NCBI RefSeq assembly: GCF_003751505.1
Contig: NZ_RJVB01000002.1
Location: 62,001-126,000, forward strand
DNA length: 64,000 nt
Source: Erwinia sp. JUb26
GTDB taxonomy: Bacteria > Pseudomonadota > Gammaproteobacteria > Enterobacterales > Enterobacteriaceae
Direction: 5' to 3'
The notes under the pieces: generated by a model
What the model was told of the DNA's origin: nothing
Seen by the model: only the letters and a program-made list of their open reading frames with translations
Database searches by the model: none
Made by a program: the position numbers and the translations under genes
In this document: piece by piece, positions 20,004-30,205 of the stretch
Layout of the letters: each line of letters begins with the position of its first letter
Numbering within the stretch: the first letter of the stretch is position 1

Positions 20004-22730
20004 ATGACCAAATACAGCCTGCGGGCGCGAATGATGATTCTGATCCTGGCGCCAACGCTGATGATCGGACTGCTGCTCTCGACTTTTTTCGTGGTCAACC
20101 GCTATAACGAACTACAGAGCCAGCTCACCGACGCCGGGATCAATATTATTGAGCCGCTGGCCGTCTCCAGTGAGTATGGCATGACCTTCCGCAGCCGCGA
20201 GTCGGTGCGCCAGCTGGTCAGTCTGCTGCACCGCCGCCACTCCGATATCGTGCGGGCTATTTCGGTATTTGATGACAAAAACCAGCTGTTCGTGACCTCA
20301 AACTATCTGCAAAACCCCGATCTGCTGCGCCTGCCCGACCATACACCGCTGACCGCCCGCTACCTGAAAGAACGCCACGGTAACTCGGTGATCCTGCGCA
20401 CGCCGATCCTCTCGGAAAGCTACTACCCGGATGAATCGCCGGGCTGGGACGCCAAGCCTGACGGTAATCCGCTGGGCTACGTTGCGATTGAGCTCGATCT
20501 GCAATCCGTCAGACTACAGCAGTATAAAGAGGTGTTTATTTCCACGCTGCTGGTGCTGCTCTGCCTGTGCATCGCGATGCTGTTTGCCTATCGCCTTATG
20601 CGCGACGTGACCGGGCCGATCCGTAATATGGTCAGCACCGTCGACCGCATTCGTCGCGGCCAGCTCGACAGCCGGATGGAGGGCTATATGCTCGGTGAGC
20701 TGGACGTGCTGAAAAACGGCATTAACTCAATGGCGATGTCGCTGACCGCCTATCATGAGGAGATGCAGCAGAATATCGATCAGGCAACGTCCGATCTGCG
20801 TGAAACCCTTGAGCAGATGGAAATTCAGAACGTCGAGCTGGACCTGGCCAAGAAACGCGCGCAGGAAGCGGCGCGCATCAAATCGGAATTCCTGGCCAAT
20901 ATGTCCCACGAGCTTCGAACGCCGCTCAACGGGGTGATCGGTTTTACCCGCCAGACGCTGAAAACCACGCTGAACTCCACCCAGCGCGACTACCTGAATA
21001 CCATTGAGCGGTCGGCGAATAATCTGCTGAGCATCATTAACGACGTGCTGGACTTCTCCAAGCTTGAGGCCGGTAAGCTGGTGCTGGAAACCATTCCGTT
21101 CCCGCTGCGCGCAACGCTGGATGAGGTAGTGGTGCTGCTGGCGCAGTCGGCCCATGAGAAGGGTCTGGAACTGACGTTGAACATTCAGAGCGATGTGCCG
21201 GATAACGCCATCGGTGACCCGCTGCGCATGCAGCAAATCATTGTGAACCTGCTCGGCAACGCCATTAAATTCACCGAACGCGGCAATATCGACATCCGCG
21301 TGGAGAAACGCGCGCTGAGCAACAATCGCATGGAGCTGGAGGTGCAGATCCACGACACCGGCATCGGCATCTCGGAAAAGCAGCAGTCGCAGCTGTTCCA
21401 GGCCTTCCGCCAGGCGGATGCCAGTATCTCCCGCCGCCACGGTGGTACCGGACTGGGGCTGGTGATAACACAGAAACTAGTCAATGAAATGGGCGGAGAA
21501 ATCTCCTTCCACAGCCGTCTGAATCACGGTTCGACCTTCTGGTTCCACGTTAATCTGGCCTTGAATCCCAACGCCGCCAGCGATCCGCGCATGCTCGACT
21601 GCCTCACCGGTCAGCATATGGCGTATGTTGAACCCAATAATGCGGCCGCCCAGGCAATGCTGGGCATGCTGAGCGCCACGCCGATGAAAGTCACCTACAG
21701 CCCGTCGCTGGCCGAACTGCAGGACGCGCACTACGATGTGCTGTTAGTCGGGTTATCGATTGATATGCAGAACAATCAGGAAATCACCGGGGAACGGCTG
21801 AAGCCGCTGCTGCAGCGCGCCGACAGCCTGATCCTGGCGCTGCCGTTCCAGATGCAAATCTATGCCGAACAGCTTAAAGCGCGGGGCGTCACCGCCTGTC
21901 TGATTAAGCCGCTTTCCATGACCAGGCTGCTGCCAATCCTCGTGGATCACCATGCGCGGGAGATGACGCCACAGTCCGGTACCACCCGCCTGCCTATCCG
22001 GGTGATGGCCGTTGATGATAACCCGGCCAATCTGAAGCTGATCGGCGCACTGCTGGAGGAACTGGTTGAGCATATCGTCCTGTGCGACAGCGGTGAGGCC
22101 GCGATTCAGCAGGCGAGGCAGCAGAATCTGGATATTATTCTGATGGATATTCAGATGCCCGATATCGACGGCATCCGCGCCAGTGAAGTGATCCGCGAAC
22201 TTCCTCAGCATCACAATACGCCGATTGTTGCAGTGACGGCCCACGCGCTGGAAGGGGAACGCGAGCAGCTGGTGAAAGCCGGAATGAACGACTACCTGGC
22301 GAAACCGATTGATGAACAAAAGCTGAGTCACCTGCTGGCCCGCTATCTACCCGCCCGGAAAGAGGTTCTGCCGCCGACATCGGGCACGTCCGCGTCCCTT
22401 GACTGGCCGCTTGCGCTGCGCCAGGCCGCGAACAAACCCGATCTGGCACGCGATCTGCTGCAAATGCTGGTGGATTTCCTGCCCGAGGTGCGCACGCTGG
22501 TGGAGCAGTATATGGCCAGCAACAACCCGGCAGGCCTGCGCGATATCATTCATAAACTGCACGGCAGCGCCAGCTACAGCGGCGTACCGCACATGAAAAA
22601 GCTGTGCCAGGCGCTGGAACAGAGTTTAATGAACCATGAGGATATCGCCGCCATTGAGCCGGAACTGTTGGAGCTGCTCGATGAGATGGACAATGTGGCG
22701 GAACTGGCCAGAGAACAGCTGAAAATATAA
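20004..22730 (+). CDS. barA: hybrid sensor histidine kinase of the UvrY system
   Basis: BarA phosphorylates UvrY, which activates csrB/csrC transcription in response to short-chain carboxylic acids. The 908 residues (918 in E. coli) comprise TM1 (about 10-31), a periplasmic loop, TM2 (about 177-196), HAMP, a kinase core with phospho-acceptor His302 in [13 protein letters not shown], an ATPase domain (GTGLGLVI), a receiver with Asp715 ([12 protein letters not shown]), and a C-terminal HPt domain with His850 ([13 protein letters not shown]). All phosphorelay residues are present. The csrB RNA it controls lies about 3 kb downstream, with a UvrY-type site. Confidence 0.96.
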   Translation: MTKYSLRARMMILILAPTLMIGLLLSTFFVVNRYNELQSQLTDAGINIIEPLAVSSEYGMTFRSRESVRQLVSLLHRRHSDIVRAISVFDDKNQLFVTSNYLQNPDLLRLPDHTPLTARYLKERHGNSVILRTPILSESYYPDESPGWDAKPDGNPLGYVAIELDLQSVRLQQYKEVFISTLLVLLCLCIAMLFAYRLMRDVTGPIRNMVSTVDRIRRGQLDSRMEGYMLGELDVLKNGINSMAMSLTAYHEEMQQNIDQATSDLRETLEQMEIQNVELDLAKKRAQEAARIKSEFLANMSHELRTPLNGVIGFTRQTLKTTLNSTQRDYLNTIERSANNLLSIINDVLDFSKLEAGKLVLETIPFPLRATLDEVVVLLAQSAHEKGLELTLNIQSDVPDNAIGDPLRMQQIIVNLLGNAIKFTERGNIDIRVEKRALSNNRMELEVQIHDTGIGISEKQQSQLFQAFRQADASISRRHGGTGLGLVITQKLVNEMGGEISFHSRLNHGSTFWFHVNLALNPNAASDPRMLDCLTGQHMAYVEPNNAAAQAMLGMLSATPMKVTYSPSLAELQDAHYDVLLVGLSIDMQNNQEITGERLKPLLQRADSLILALPFQMQIYAEQLKARGVTACLIKPLSMTRLLPILVDHHAREMTPQSGTTRLPIRVMAVDDNPANLKLIGALLEELVEHIVLCDSGEAAIQQARQQNLDIILMDIQMPDIDGIRASEVIRELPQHHNTPIVAVTAHALEGEREQLVKAGMNDYLAKPIDEQKLSHLLARYLPARKEVLPPTSGTSASLDWPLALRQAANKPDLARDLLQMLVDFLPEVRTLVEQYMASNNPAGLRDIIHKLHGSASYSGVPHMKKLCQALEQSLMNHEDIAAIEPELLELLDEMDNVAELAREQLKI

Positions 22731-22777
22731 CGAGCCTGAGTCCGCAGCGACCCGGCTACGGACTCAGACAGAAGCGG

Positions 22778-23926
22778 TTAGCTGCCGGAGAACTGCTGCC
22801 CGGCGGCCAGCGTCGCCGCGACATTGCGTGCGGTCAGCCGCACGTTATCCGCCGCTTCCTGTAATGCTTCATCAAGGCTGCAAATCCGATAAAGCACGCT
22901 GAATACCGCGTCCAACCCGTGCTGGTGAACCACGCCAACATCCGCCGTCAGGCTGCCCGCGATGCCGATCACCGGCTTGTTGTAGCGTTTCGCAACGCGT
23001 GCCACGCCGACCGGCACTTTACCGTGAATGGTCTGGCTGTCGATGCGACCTTCACCGGTGATCACCAGCGTGGCATCCTGTACCAGCGCATCCAGCCCAA
23101 GCGCATCGGTGACGATCTCAATGCCCGGACGCAGCGTCGCGCTGCAAAACGCATACAGCCCGGCCCCCATGCCGCCCGCGGCACCGCCGCCGGGAACGGT
23201 AAGCACATCCACCGCCAGGTCACGCTGAACAATAGCGGCAAAATGCGTCAGCGCCGCATCCAGCTGTATTACCTGCTGCGGGGTTGCGCCCTTTTGTGGG
23301 CCAAATACCGCAGAGGCTCCCTGCTCGCCGGTCAAAGGATTAGTGACGTCGCAGGCCACCTCAATCCGGCAGCGCGCAATGCGTGGGTCAAAACCGCTGG
23401 CGTCAATCGCGGCAAGGCGAGCCAGCGCAGCACCACCGGGATCGATAGATGCCCCCTGCTCATCCAGCAGTTTTGCCCCCAACGCCTGCACCATGCCAGC
23501 ACCGCCGTCGTTGGTTGCGCTGCCGCCGATACCGATGATCAGATGTTCAATACCGCTATCCAGCGCGTGGCGGATCAGCTCGCCGGTTCCCCGGCTGGTG
23601 GCACGCAGAGCATCACGCCGAGCCGGAGGAACCCGCTCCAGTCCGCTGGCCGCCGCCATTTCGATAATCGCGCAGCGCCCGTCGCCGGAAAGACCGTAGA
23701 AGGCATCCACGGTATCGCCGAGCGGACCGGTAACGCGAAGAGGGATAATCTTACCGCCCGTCGCGGCGACCATGGCGTCAACGGTCCCTTCACCGCCGTC
23801 GGCAACCGGCAGTTTAACGTAGTGGGCATGGGGGAAGATTTCGCGAAAGCCTTTTTCAATCTGCGAGGCGACTTCCAGGGCAGAAAGGCTTTCTTTATAT
23901 GAGTCTGGGGCGATAACAATTTTCAC
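22778..23926 (-). CDS. glycerate 2-kinase (GarK/GlxK family)
   Basis: The enzyme phosphorylates D-glycerate to 2-phosphoglycerate, feeding glycolysis just before enolase. The 382 residues match the family (about 381). The start KIVIAPDSYKESLSA, the Gly-rich GIGGSATNDGGAGM (near 152) and GGGAAGGMGAGL (near 247) are typical. In E. coli the gud genes for glucarate/galactarate use lie between barA and yqcA; here only this glycerate kinase occupies the position. It is convergent with barA. I cannot decide between garK and glxK. Confidence 0.92.
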   Translation of the reverse strand: MKIVIAPDSYKESLSALEVASQIEKGFREIFPHAHYVKLPVADGGEGTVDAMVAATGGKIIPLRVTGPLGDTVDAFYGLSGDGRCAIIEMAAASGLERVPPARRDALRATSRGTGELIRHALDSGIEHLIIGIGGSATNDGGAGMVQALGAKLLDEQGASIDPGGAALARLAAIDASGFDPRIARCRIEVACDVTNPLTGEQGASAVFGPQKGATPQQVIQLDAALTHFAAIVQRDLAVDVLTVPGGGAAGGMGAGLYAFCSATLRPGIEIVTDALGLDALVQDATLVITGEGRIDSQTIHGKVPVGVARVAKRYNKPVIGIAGSLTADVGVVHQHGLDAVFSVLYRICSLDEALQEAADNVRLTARNVAATLAAGQQFSGS

Positions 23927-23984
23927 AGGCTATCCCGTCACGTCTGAAAGCAGGGCGACCGCCAGGGCCGCCCTTGAGCATGGA

Positions 23985-24434
23985 TTAGCTAATCAGCTTA
24001 GCCCACTGCTCTACCCACGGCGAGGTCACTTCTTCCGGCTCCGGGTTTTCACCGGCATCCACCAGCAGCACATCACCCACGCGGACCGCACTCTGTTCCT
24101 GCAACAGTTCGTCGAACTTTTTGCCCGCACCACAGAAATCGTCATAGCTGCTGTCACCCAGCGCGATAACGCCGTAGCGCAGGGTTGGCTGATAGCCGAG
24201 GCTGTCTTTAATCCCGTGGAACAACGACGCGATACTGTCCGGCAGATCGCCCTGCCCGGTCGTTGAGGTAATCACCAGCGCCACCTGGCCTTCATAGCGC
24301 TTCCAGTCATCCAGCTTAGGATCTTCAAAAATCTTCACCTGGTGACCGGCTTCCACCAGCAGCGGTTCTGCTTCTTCAGCCACCAACAGCGCGTTGCCGT
24401 ATACCGTACCCACAAAAATGCCTACTTCAGCCAT
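23985..24434 (-). CDS. yqcA: flavodoxin YqcA
   Basis: A short-chain flavodoxin-like FMN protein of 149 residues, close to E. coli YqcA along its length. The phosphate-binding loop is [13 protein letters not shown] near residue 9, and the isoalloxazine-contact loops are [12 protein letters not shown] and [15 protein letters not shown] use the second of two adjacent ATGs because GGAG lies six bases before it. It is the last gene of yqcC-truC-yqcA, 12 bases after truC. The electron partner is not established. Confidence 0.93.
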   Translation of the reverse strand: MAEVGIFVGTVYGNALLVAEEAEPLLVEAGHQVKIFEDPKLDDWKRYEGQVALVITSTTGQGDLPDSIASLFHGIKDSLGYQPTLRYGVIALGDSSYDDFCGAGKKFDELLQEQSAVRVGDVLLVDAGENPEPEEVTSPWVEQWAKLIS

Positions 24435-24449
24435 CATTTTCTCCGGATG

Positions 24450-25229
24450 CTAAATTTGCCCACTATCCTGCGGGGTTTCCTCGTTTAACTCAACCCTGGG
24501 AAGCTCAGGGAGACAATCCTGCCAGCCAAACTGCTGCATTGCCCCCTGCCAGACGCCGTCCAGCCCGGCGAGCAGCTCAAGCGGCTCACCGGTTACCGGG
24601 TGGATGAGCTGCAGTTTGCTGGCATGCAGCATCAGCCGGTTCATCCCAAAATGCTGCGCGGCGCTGCGGTTTTGCTTCAGGTCCCCATGGGCGCTGTCGC
24701 CAATTATCGGGTGGCGCAGGTGGGTCATATGGCGACGAAGCTGATGTTTACGCCCGGTCTGCGGCAGCATCTCCACGAGAGAATAGCGCGAGCTGGGATA
24801 GCGGCTGACCGCCACCGGCTGTTCGGTGGTTGCCACACCGCGCCAGTGTGTCGTGGCGGGCTGCGGCGCCTTATCCGGCTGGCTGAATTTATCGGCGATT
24901 TTGTCCAGCTCTTCGGTCAAAGGATAATCCAGCAGTTCATCCCCCTCCAGCCAGCCCCGCACCACGGCATGGTAAGTTTTCTGAATTTGATGCTGCTCAA
25001 ACTGTTGCGAAAGCAGGCGAGCCGTTTCACTCGACAATGCCATCAGCAGAACGCCGGAGGTGGGGCGATCGAGCCGGTGAACGGTGAAAACGTGCTGGCC
25101 GATTTGGTCACGCACCGTCTGCATCACAAAAACCGTTTCATGACGATCCAGCCAGCTGCGGTGTACCAGCCAGCCGGAGGGCTTATTCACTGCCACCAGC
25201 CAGCGATCCTGATAGATGATTTCCAGCAT
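24450..25229 (-). CDS. truC: tRNA pseudouridine(65) synthase
   Basis: TruC isomerises uridine 65 of certain tRNAs. It is an RluA-family enzyme of 259 residues; the catalytic Asp54 is in HRLDRPTSGV, and the N-terminal DRWLVAVNKPSG motif is typical. The ATG overlaps the yqcC stop by one base. The gene context yqcC-truC-yqcA is the same as in E. coli. Confidence 0.95.
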   Translation of the reverse strand: MLEIIYQDRWLVAVNKPSGWLVHRSWLDRHETVFVMQTVRDQIGQHVFTVHRLDRPTSGVLLMALSSETARLLSQQFEQHQIQKTYHAVVRGWLEGDELLDYPLTEELDKIADKFSQPDKAPQPATTHWRGVATTEQPVAVSRYPSSRYSLVEMLPQTGRKHQLRRHMTHLRHPIIGDSAHGDLKQNRSAAQHFGMNRLMLHASKLQLIHPVTGEPLELLAGLDGVWQGAMQQFGWQDCLPELPRVELNEETPQDSGQI

Positions 25230-25555
25230 CAGTTCGGCGACTCAAACAACTGGTCAATAGCATTCAGACAGTGCAGCAGCTGCGCACGCTGCGGGATATC
25301 GCCTTCCAGCGCCACTTCATAATAAGGCGCAATCGCCAGCGCCGTCGGCAAAGGTGCTCCCGCGTCCAGCAGCGCCTGCATACGCGGCAGGAAAATCCAC
25401 TGCAGCCACTGTGGCGGAGTCATCGTATCGACGCAGAAGGGTTCTGTGCTGGCAAAGGCCTGGCTGTTAGGGGCAAAGGACTGCCACAGGCCACAGGACT
25501 TAAGCTGCTGCTCAATAGCCTGCAAACGTTCCTGAACTTCGAGTTCACGGCTCAT
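25229..25555 (-). CDS. yqcC: conserved protein YqcC (DUF446)
   Basis: A 108-residue conserved enteric protein of unknown function, first in the yqcC-truC-yqcA operon and overlapping truC by one base. The conserved segment PFCVDTMTPPQWLQWIFLPRM near residue 39 identifies the family. It looks soluble, without signal or membrane segment. The csrB RNA gene lies directly upstream and ends in its own terminator. Confidence 0.9.
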   Translation of the reverse strand: MSRELEVQERLQAIEQQLKSCGLWQSFAPNSQAFASTEPFCVDTMTPPQWLQWIFLPRMQALLDAGAPLPTALAIAPYYEVALEGDIPQRAQLLHCLNAIDQLFESPN

Positions 25556-25672
25556 GATTCACCTCTTAAATATGTGCCAGGAAAAGGGCGCAAAGCATAT
25601 ACCTATCGCGGCCAGACCCGCAACACCGGCCATCATCATAAGATTAGCGGCTTGCTGGCGAAAAACAGGCAT

Positions 25673-25704
25673 AAAAAAAGGGAGCACTGTAAAACAGTGC
25701 TCCC
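25673..25704 (-). terminator. intrinsic terminator of csrB
   Basis: GGGAGCACTGT (25680-25690) and its complement (25694-25704) form an 11-base stem with an AAA loop on the plus strand. On the csrB strand it is followed by seven T residues. Confidence 0.92.
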
Positions 25705-25995
25705 GGTTCGTTTGCAGCTATCCTGCTACCTTAATGCTCCCTGCTCATCCTTGAAAACTTTTCCTGCGCTATCCTGAGCGATGCCGTCCTGGCGGTAATC
25801 CTTTAATATCCGTAACCACCGCCTTCCTGTGCGGTTCACATTCTCCATCCTGGAGGTGTCCCTTACCTCTCCCTGAGGTGTCCTTGCTTCATCTGTGAAG
25901 CCTGTCCCTGCATCATCATCCCGATGGGTTCCACTCGTTCCATGAGTACATCATCCTGATGTTAGCCTCGATGTTCTGAGTGTCCTTCGTGATGG
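25673..25995 (-). ncRNA. csrB: CsrB regulatory RNA
   Basis: CsrB sequesters the global regulator CsrA through many GGA motifs. The gene lies between yqcC and syd, as in E. coli, and is read on the minus strand. I count about 21 GGA motifs, many as AGGA or GGGA in hairpin loops (for example ATCAGGATGAT, CTCCAGGATGGAG, GCTCAGGATAGC). The 3' part AAGGATGAGCAGGGAGCA and the terminator closely match E. coli CsrB. The 3' end is set by the terminator. The 5' end is estimated by similarity to E. coli at about 25995, so the length is about 323 against 369 in E. coli. Confidence 0.93.
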
Positions 25996-26163
25996 CGATA
26001 AGTTTGCCTGATTGAGATAAGCAAACAAGGTACCTGTAGGCAGTTTTTTCCCAGGCGAAGGGAGGTAATTTGGGGTAATTTTGTTAACTTCATGATCTAT
26101 CGACACTTCATAACTTTTACGTATGAGATGTCTCTGCGATCCATAGCGATCTCTCACACGCCA

Positions 26164-26181
26164 TGTGAGATATCTCTCACA
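26164..26181. promoter_or_regulatory. UvrY-type palindrome upstream of csrB
   Basis: The 18-base near-palindrome (minus strand TGTGAGAGATATCTCACA) matches the E. coli UvrY site before csrB, as I recall it, at 16 of 18 positions. It lies about 175 bases upstream of the estimated csrB start, close to the distance in E. coli. A half-site (GATCTCTCACA, 26148-26158) and a degenerate one near 26121 are next to it, suggesting several UvrY contacts. Confidence 0.7.
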
Positions 26182-26199
26182 CCATGAATCGTCACAGTC

Positions 26200-26754
26200 T
26201 TAATCAGATGAAGTAAGAGGTTGTAAATAGTTAAGAAAAGTCTCAATCGAGGGGGCAATTACCTGCTTTTTCTGTGTGCCTAACTGCTCAATAATTACCT
26301 CACCGCTGAGGTTGCATACCGAAACCACTTCCAGTTCAGACTCGGTGGTGGCGATAAATAACGTGGGAGAATGTTTCAAACGACGCTTCATCACCAGATG
26401 GCCGATCAGGTTCTCCTGAACGCGGGTAAAATCGTCTTCACTCCATACCTGTACTAATGACAGCACTTTTCCATCATAAGTTCCGGCCATGTCACCGGCA
26501 AATTGTGCGGTATAGAACGCCACGGCTGCAGGCTGAAGGTGAATATCCAGCGCGCGCTCAACGGCATCCAGATTTTTTGCCAGCGAGAATGGCTGCGGCA
26601 GCCACCAGACTTCATCCTCCTGTGTCGCCACGATGCAGGGCGAGGGAATGCCGTAAAGATCGCTGCTGGCCGGGGCATGGCCGGTCTGCTGTTGCCACCG
26701 TTCACAGTAGCGCCGGGTAAAATCGTTTAAAGCCTCGGGGGTTTGTTCAATCAT
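26200..26754 (-). CDS. syd: SecY-interacting protein Syd
   Basis: Syd binds the SecY translocon from the cytoplasm and may proofread its assembly. I start at 26754 (MIEQTPEALNDF), where similarity to E. coli Syd begins. This gives 184 residues (181 in E. coli); the open frame continues upstream to 26940 over unrelated sequence and into queF. Conserved parts include DLYGIPSPCI, FYTAQFAGDM, WSEDDFTRVQENLIGHLV and ISVCNLSGEV-like VVSVCNLSGEV. Divergent from queF across a 120-base gap. Confidence 0.94.
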   Translation of the reverse strand: MIEQTPEALNDFTRRYCERWQQQTGHAPASSDLYGIPSPCIVATQEDEVWWLPQPFSLAKNLDAVERALDIHLQPAAVAFYTAQFAGDMAGTYDGKVLSLVQVWSEDDFTRVQENLIGHLVMKRRLKHSPTLFIATTESELEVVSVCNLSGEVIIEQLGTQKKQVIAPSIETFLNYLQPLTSSD

Positions 26755-26874
26755 TCTTTTTTCACTCTTTCCTGGCTGAGGTACACTAGCGCCCACTATT
26801 GCCCGGATCGCCTCCGGACGGATGACCGACGAATTCGCAACAGCGCCTGCCAGTACGGGCGATAAGGTAACACG

Positions 26875-27720
26875 ATGTCTAACTACAACAATCATCAGGC
26901 ACTGCAGGGCCTGACGCTGGGTCAGCCCACAGAATACCACGACAGCTATCAGCCTGCGCTGCTGCAGGCGGTGCCGCGTAGCCTGAACCGTGAACCTCTG
27001 GGGTTATATCCCGATAATCTGCCCTTCTGCGGCGCCGATATCTGGACACTGTATGAACTGTCCTGGCTGAACAGCAAGGGCCTGCCGCAGGTTGCCGTAG
27101 GGGAAGTGTCCCTGTCTGCCGACAGCGTGAATCTGATCGAATCCAAAAGCTTTAAGCTTTACCTCAACAGCTTTAATCAGACGTCGTTCAGCGACTGGGA
27201 TGACGTTCGCCACACGCTGGAACGCGATTTGAGCGCCTGCGCCGAAGGCGAAGTCAGCGCGAATCTGTTTCGTCTGCAGGACATTGAAGGGCAGCCCATC
27301 GGGCACTTTGACGGCCACTGCATTGATGAGCAGGACATCGTCATCGACAGCTATGAATTTAACGCCGACTATCTGCGCGATGCCGCCGACGGCGACGTGG
27401 TGGAAGAACAGCTGGTCAGCCACCTGCTAAAATCAAACTGCCTGATCACCAACCAGCCGGACTGGGGATCGGTACAAATCAGCTATCGTGGCCCACGCAT
27501 CCAGCGGGAAGCGCTGCTGCGCTATCTGGTCTCATTCCGCCACCATAATGAATTTCATGAGCAGTGCGTTGAACGCATCTTCAGCGATATTCTGCGCTTC
27601 TGCCAGCCGGAAACCCTGAGCGTTTACGCTCGCTACACGCGGCGCGGCGGGCTGGATATCAATCCGTGGCGAACCAACGCCGATTTTGCACCTGGTCGGG
27701 CGCGGCTGGTGCGTCAGTAA
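26875..27720 (+). CDS. queF: NADPH-dependent 7-cyano-7-deazaguanine (preQ0) reductase
   Basis: QueF reduces the preQ0 nitrile to the preQ1 amine, a four-electron step in queuosine synthesis. It is the long, two-domain type of 281 residues (E. coli 282). The QueF motif [15 protein letters not shown] near residue 89 binds NADPH. The nucleophile Cys189 ([13 protein letters not shown]) and acid Asp196 are in place. It is the third queuosine gene in this window, after queD and queE. No preQ1 riboswitch was evident in the 120 bases before it. Confidence 0.95.
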   Translation: MSNYNNHQALQGLTLGQPTEYHDSYQPALLQAVPRSLNREPLGLYPDNLPFCGADIWTLYELSWLNSKGLPQVAVGEVSLSADSVNLIESKSFKLYLNSFNQTSFSDWDDVRHTLERDLSACAEGEVSANLFRLQDIEGQPIGHFDGHCIDEQDIVIDSYEFNADYLRDAADGDVVEEQLVSHLLKSNCLITNQPDWGSVQISYRGPRIQREALLRYLVSFRHHNEFHEQCVERIFSDILRFCQPETLSVYARYTRRGGLDINPWRTNADFAPGRARLVRQ

Positions 27721-27806
27721 TTGCGAAGCGAAGCACGTATCCTGTTGTTAAACATCATCAGACAGGGCTAATCTGAAGGGAGGCAGCGGCTTAGCTGCCC
27801 AGGATT

Positions 27807-27890
27807 ATGACCAGGGTGGCCACGATGTATCCTGTCGCGGCTGCCATGGCGTTACTGCTCACCCTGGCGGGTGTAAAGGAGTTCAATTGA
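27807..27890 (+). CDS. possible 27-residue hydrophobic leader peptide of ppnN
   Basis: An ATG frame of 27 residues ([12 protein letters not shown] ... AGVKEFN) ends with a TGA that overlaps the TTG start of ppnN (TTGA). Such an overlap is typical of translational coupling. The middle ([12 protein letters not shown]) is hydrophobic. The ribosome binding site is poor for the first ATG (AGGA two bases before it); an internal ATG at 27825 has GGTGG five bases before it. The interval otherwise has no gene. Whether it is translated is unknown. Confidence 0.3.
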   Translation: MTRVATMYPVAAAMALLLTLAGVKEFN

Positions 27891-29251
27891 TTACACAAAT
27901 CAGCCCACTCGGCTCAATGGACCTGCTTTCCCAACTGGAAGTCGATATGCTGAAGCGCACGGCCAGCAGCGATCTCTACCAGCTGTTCCGTAACTGCTCT
28001 CTTGCCGTACTTAACTCCGGAAGCCAGACCGACAGCAGCCAGGAGTTACTCTCCCGATTTGAAAGTTTTGATATTAACGTGCTGCGCCGCGAACGCGGCG
28101 TAAAGCTTGAACTGATCAATCCCCCTGAGGATGCCTTTGTCGACGGGCGCCTGATCCGTGCGCTGCAGGCCAACCTGTTTGCCGTGCTGCGCGATATTCT
28201 TTTCGTCAGCGGTCAAATTGATAATGCCGGACGTTTACAGGACCTGAACACCGAAAACTCCGTGCATATCACCAACATGGTGTTCTCGATTCTGCGTAAC
28301 GCGCGCGCGCTGCACGTGGGCGAAGAGCCGAACACCGTGGTGTGCTGGGGTGGCCACTCCATCAATGCGGTGGAATATCAGTACTGCCGCAGCGTCGGTG
28401 CCCAGCTGGGTCTGCGCGAATTGAATATCTGTACCGGCTGCGGGCCCGGCGTGATGGAGGCTCCGATGAAAGGCGCGGCGGTAGGCCATGCACAGCAGCG
28501 TTACAAAGAAGGCCGTTTTATCGGTATGACTGAGCCGTCAATCATTGCCGCCGAGCCGCCAAATCCGCTGGTCAATGAGCTGATCATCATGCCGGATATC
28601 GAAAAGCGGCTGGAAGCGTTTGTACGGATTGCGCACGGTATCCTGATCTTCCCGGGTGGAGTGGGAACGGCGGAAGAACTGCTCTACCTGCTGGGTATTC
28701 TGATGAATCCGCACAACCACGATCAGGTGCTGCCGTTGATCCTGACCGGGCCAAAAGAGAGTGCCGATTACTTCCGCGTGCTGGATGAGTTTATCGTCAC
28801 CACGCTGGGCGAGCAGGCGCGCAAACACTACAGCATTATCATTGATGATGCGGCTGAAGTCGCACGGCAGATGAAAAAAGCGATGCCGAAGGTGAAAGAG
28901 TATCGCCGGGAAACCGGTGACGCCTACAGTTTCAACTGGGCGCTACGTATCGCACCGGATCTGCAGATCCCGTTCGTCCCCAGCCATGAGAATATGGCCA
29001 ACCTGAACCTCTATCCCGATCAGCCCGCAGAGCAACTGGCGGCCGCACTGCGCCGGGCGTTTTCCGGCATTGTGGCGGGCAACGTTAAAGACGTGGGCAT
29101 TCGCGCAATCAAAGAAAAAGGCCCGTATAAACTGCACGGCGATCCCCAGCTTATGCTCCGTATGGATGAGCTGCTGCAGGGCTTTGTTGCCCAGCAGCGC
29201 ATGAAACTGCCGGGCAGCGCTTATGTCCCCTGCTACGAAATCATTAAGTAA
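27887..29251 (+). CDS. ppnN: pyrimidine/purine-nucleotide 5'-monophosphate nucleosidase
   Basis: PpnN (formerly YgdH) splits nucleoside monophosphates into base and ribose 5-phosphate and is stimulated by (p)ppGpp in E. coli. The 454 residues match the E. coli protein from the first residue, supporting the TTG start, which has AAGGAG five bases before it. The LOG-like catalytic core contains [27 protein letters not shown] and [14 protein letters not shown]. In E. coli sdaC and sdaB follow; here xni follows directly after 39 bases. Confidence 0.95.
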   Translation: MITQISPLGSMDLLSQLEVDMLKRTASSDLYQLFRNCSLAVLNSGSQTDSSQELLSRFESFDINVLRRERGVKLELINPPEDAFVDGRLIRALQANLFAVLRDILFVSGQIDNAGRLQDLNTENSVHITNMVFSILRNARALHVGEEPNTVVCWGGHSINAVEYQYCRSVGAQLGLRELNICTGCGPGVMEAPMKGAAVGHAQQRYKEGRFIGMTEPSIIAAEPPNPLVNELIIMPDIEKRLEAFVRIAHGILIFPGGVGTAEELLYLLGILMNPHNHDQVLPLILTGPKESADYFRVLDEFIVTTLGEQARKHYSIIIDDAAEVARQMKKAMPKVKEYRRETGDAYSFNWALRIAPDLQIPFVPSHENMANLNLYPDQPAEQLAAALRRAFSGIVAGNVKDVGIRAIKEKGPYKLHGDPQLMLRMDELLQGFVAQQRMKLPGSAYVPCYEIIK

Positions 29252-29290
29252 CCCTGCGAGCGGTCTGCGGGCCGCTCAGGACTCGTGTTT

Positions 29291-30052
29291 ATGTCTGTTC
29301 ACCTGTTAATTATCGATGCGCTGAATCTGATTCGGCGCATTCACGCGGTTCAGGGATCGCCCTGCCAGGAAGCCTGTCTGAATGCGGTCAGGCAGTTGCT
29401 GATGCACAGCCAGCCCAGCCATGCGGTGGCGGTGTTTGATGATGAGGATCGGCATGACAGCTGGCGACATCAGCTGCTGCCGGAGTACAAAGCCGGGCGC
29501 TCGCCGATGCCTGATTCACTGCGCGATGAGATGCCGCTGCTGCGGGCGGCTTTCGCCAGCGTCGGCATTGCCAGCTGGCACTCTGCGGGCGATGAAGCTG
29601 ACGATCTTGCCGCCACGCTGGCCAGTAAGGTCGCCTCAGCTGGCCATCAGGCAACGATTGTTTCAACCGATAAAGGCTACTGCCAGCTGCTGGCCCCTAA
29701 GGTAATGATCCGCGACTACTTCCAGAAACGCTGGCTGGACGTGCCCTTTATCGCCGCCGAGTTTGGCGTGTCGCCAGCGCAGCTCACCGACTACTGGGGG
29801 CTGGCGGGAATCAGCAGCAGTAAGATCCCGGGCGTTGTCGGCATCGGCGGGAAAAGCGCGACGCAGCTGCTTCAGCAGTTCGGTACGCTGGCAGAGATCT
29901 ACCGGCAGATTGATGCGGTACCCGAAAAGTGGCGCACTAAATTAATCGAGCATCAGGAAATGGCCGGGATCTGTAAGCAGGTGGCTACGCTGAAAACCGA
30001 TTTGCAGCTGGAAGGCAATCTGAAGGAATTACGGCTGCCCGTCAGAGGTTAA
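29291..30052 (+). CDS. xni: flap endonuclease-like protein Xni (ExoIX)
   Basis: Xni resembles the 5' nuclease domain of DNA polymerase I and acts on flap structures. I use the ATG at 29291 ([16 protein letters not shown]), 10 bases after AGGA, giving 253 residues (251 in E. coli); a GTG at 29285 is possible. Metal-binding acidic residues are visible in [26 protein letters not shown] and [11 protein letters not shown], and a helix-hairpin-helix stretch in [17 protein letters not shown]. It may be cotranscribed with ppnN. A 150-base gap with a weak hairpin (near 30160-30180) separates it from the convergent rlmM. Confidence 0.92.
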   Translation: MSVHLLIIDALNLIRRIHAVQGSPCQEACLNAVRQLLMHSQPSHAVAVFDDEDRHDSWRHQLLPEYKAGRSPMPDSLRDEMPLLRAAFASVGIASWHSAGDEADDLAATLASKVASAGHQATIVSTDKGYCQLLAPKVMIRDYFQKRWLDVPFIAAEFGVSPAQLTDYWGLAGISSSKIPGVVGIGGKSATQLLQQFGTLAEIYRQIDAVPEKWRTKLIEHQEMAGICKQVATLKTDLQLEGNLKELRLPVRG

Positions 30053-30205
30053 GCGCCGTCTTGTGTCTGTTCGGTTGCAAATGCGCCGGATGAAATTCGC
30101 CCTGGAATCGACATACTCCTGAGTGATGAAACGTTGGGATGGGTAAACTGAATGCCTGCCGTAGCGGTACAGCAGGCAAATTCATTACGATGATCGTAAA
30201 ACCAA

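Noticed and set aside
25554..25777. Short plus-strand frames over the csrB region
   Set aside because: The sequence is explained by csrB on the other strand: GGA motifs, hairpins and a terminator. The frames are chance openings.
30155..30185. Terminator after xni
   Set aside because: GCCTGCCGTA and TACAGCAGGC form an imperfect stem, but no T tract follows on either strand, so I do not call it.
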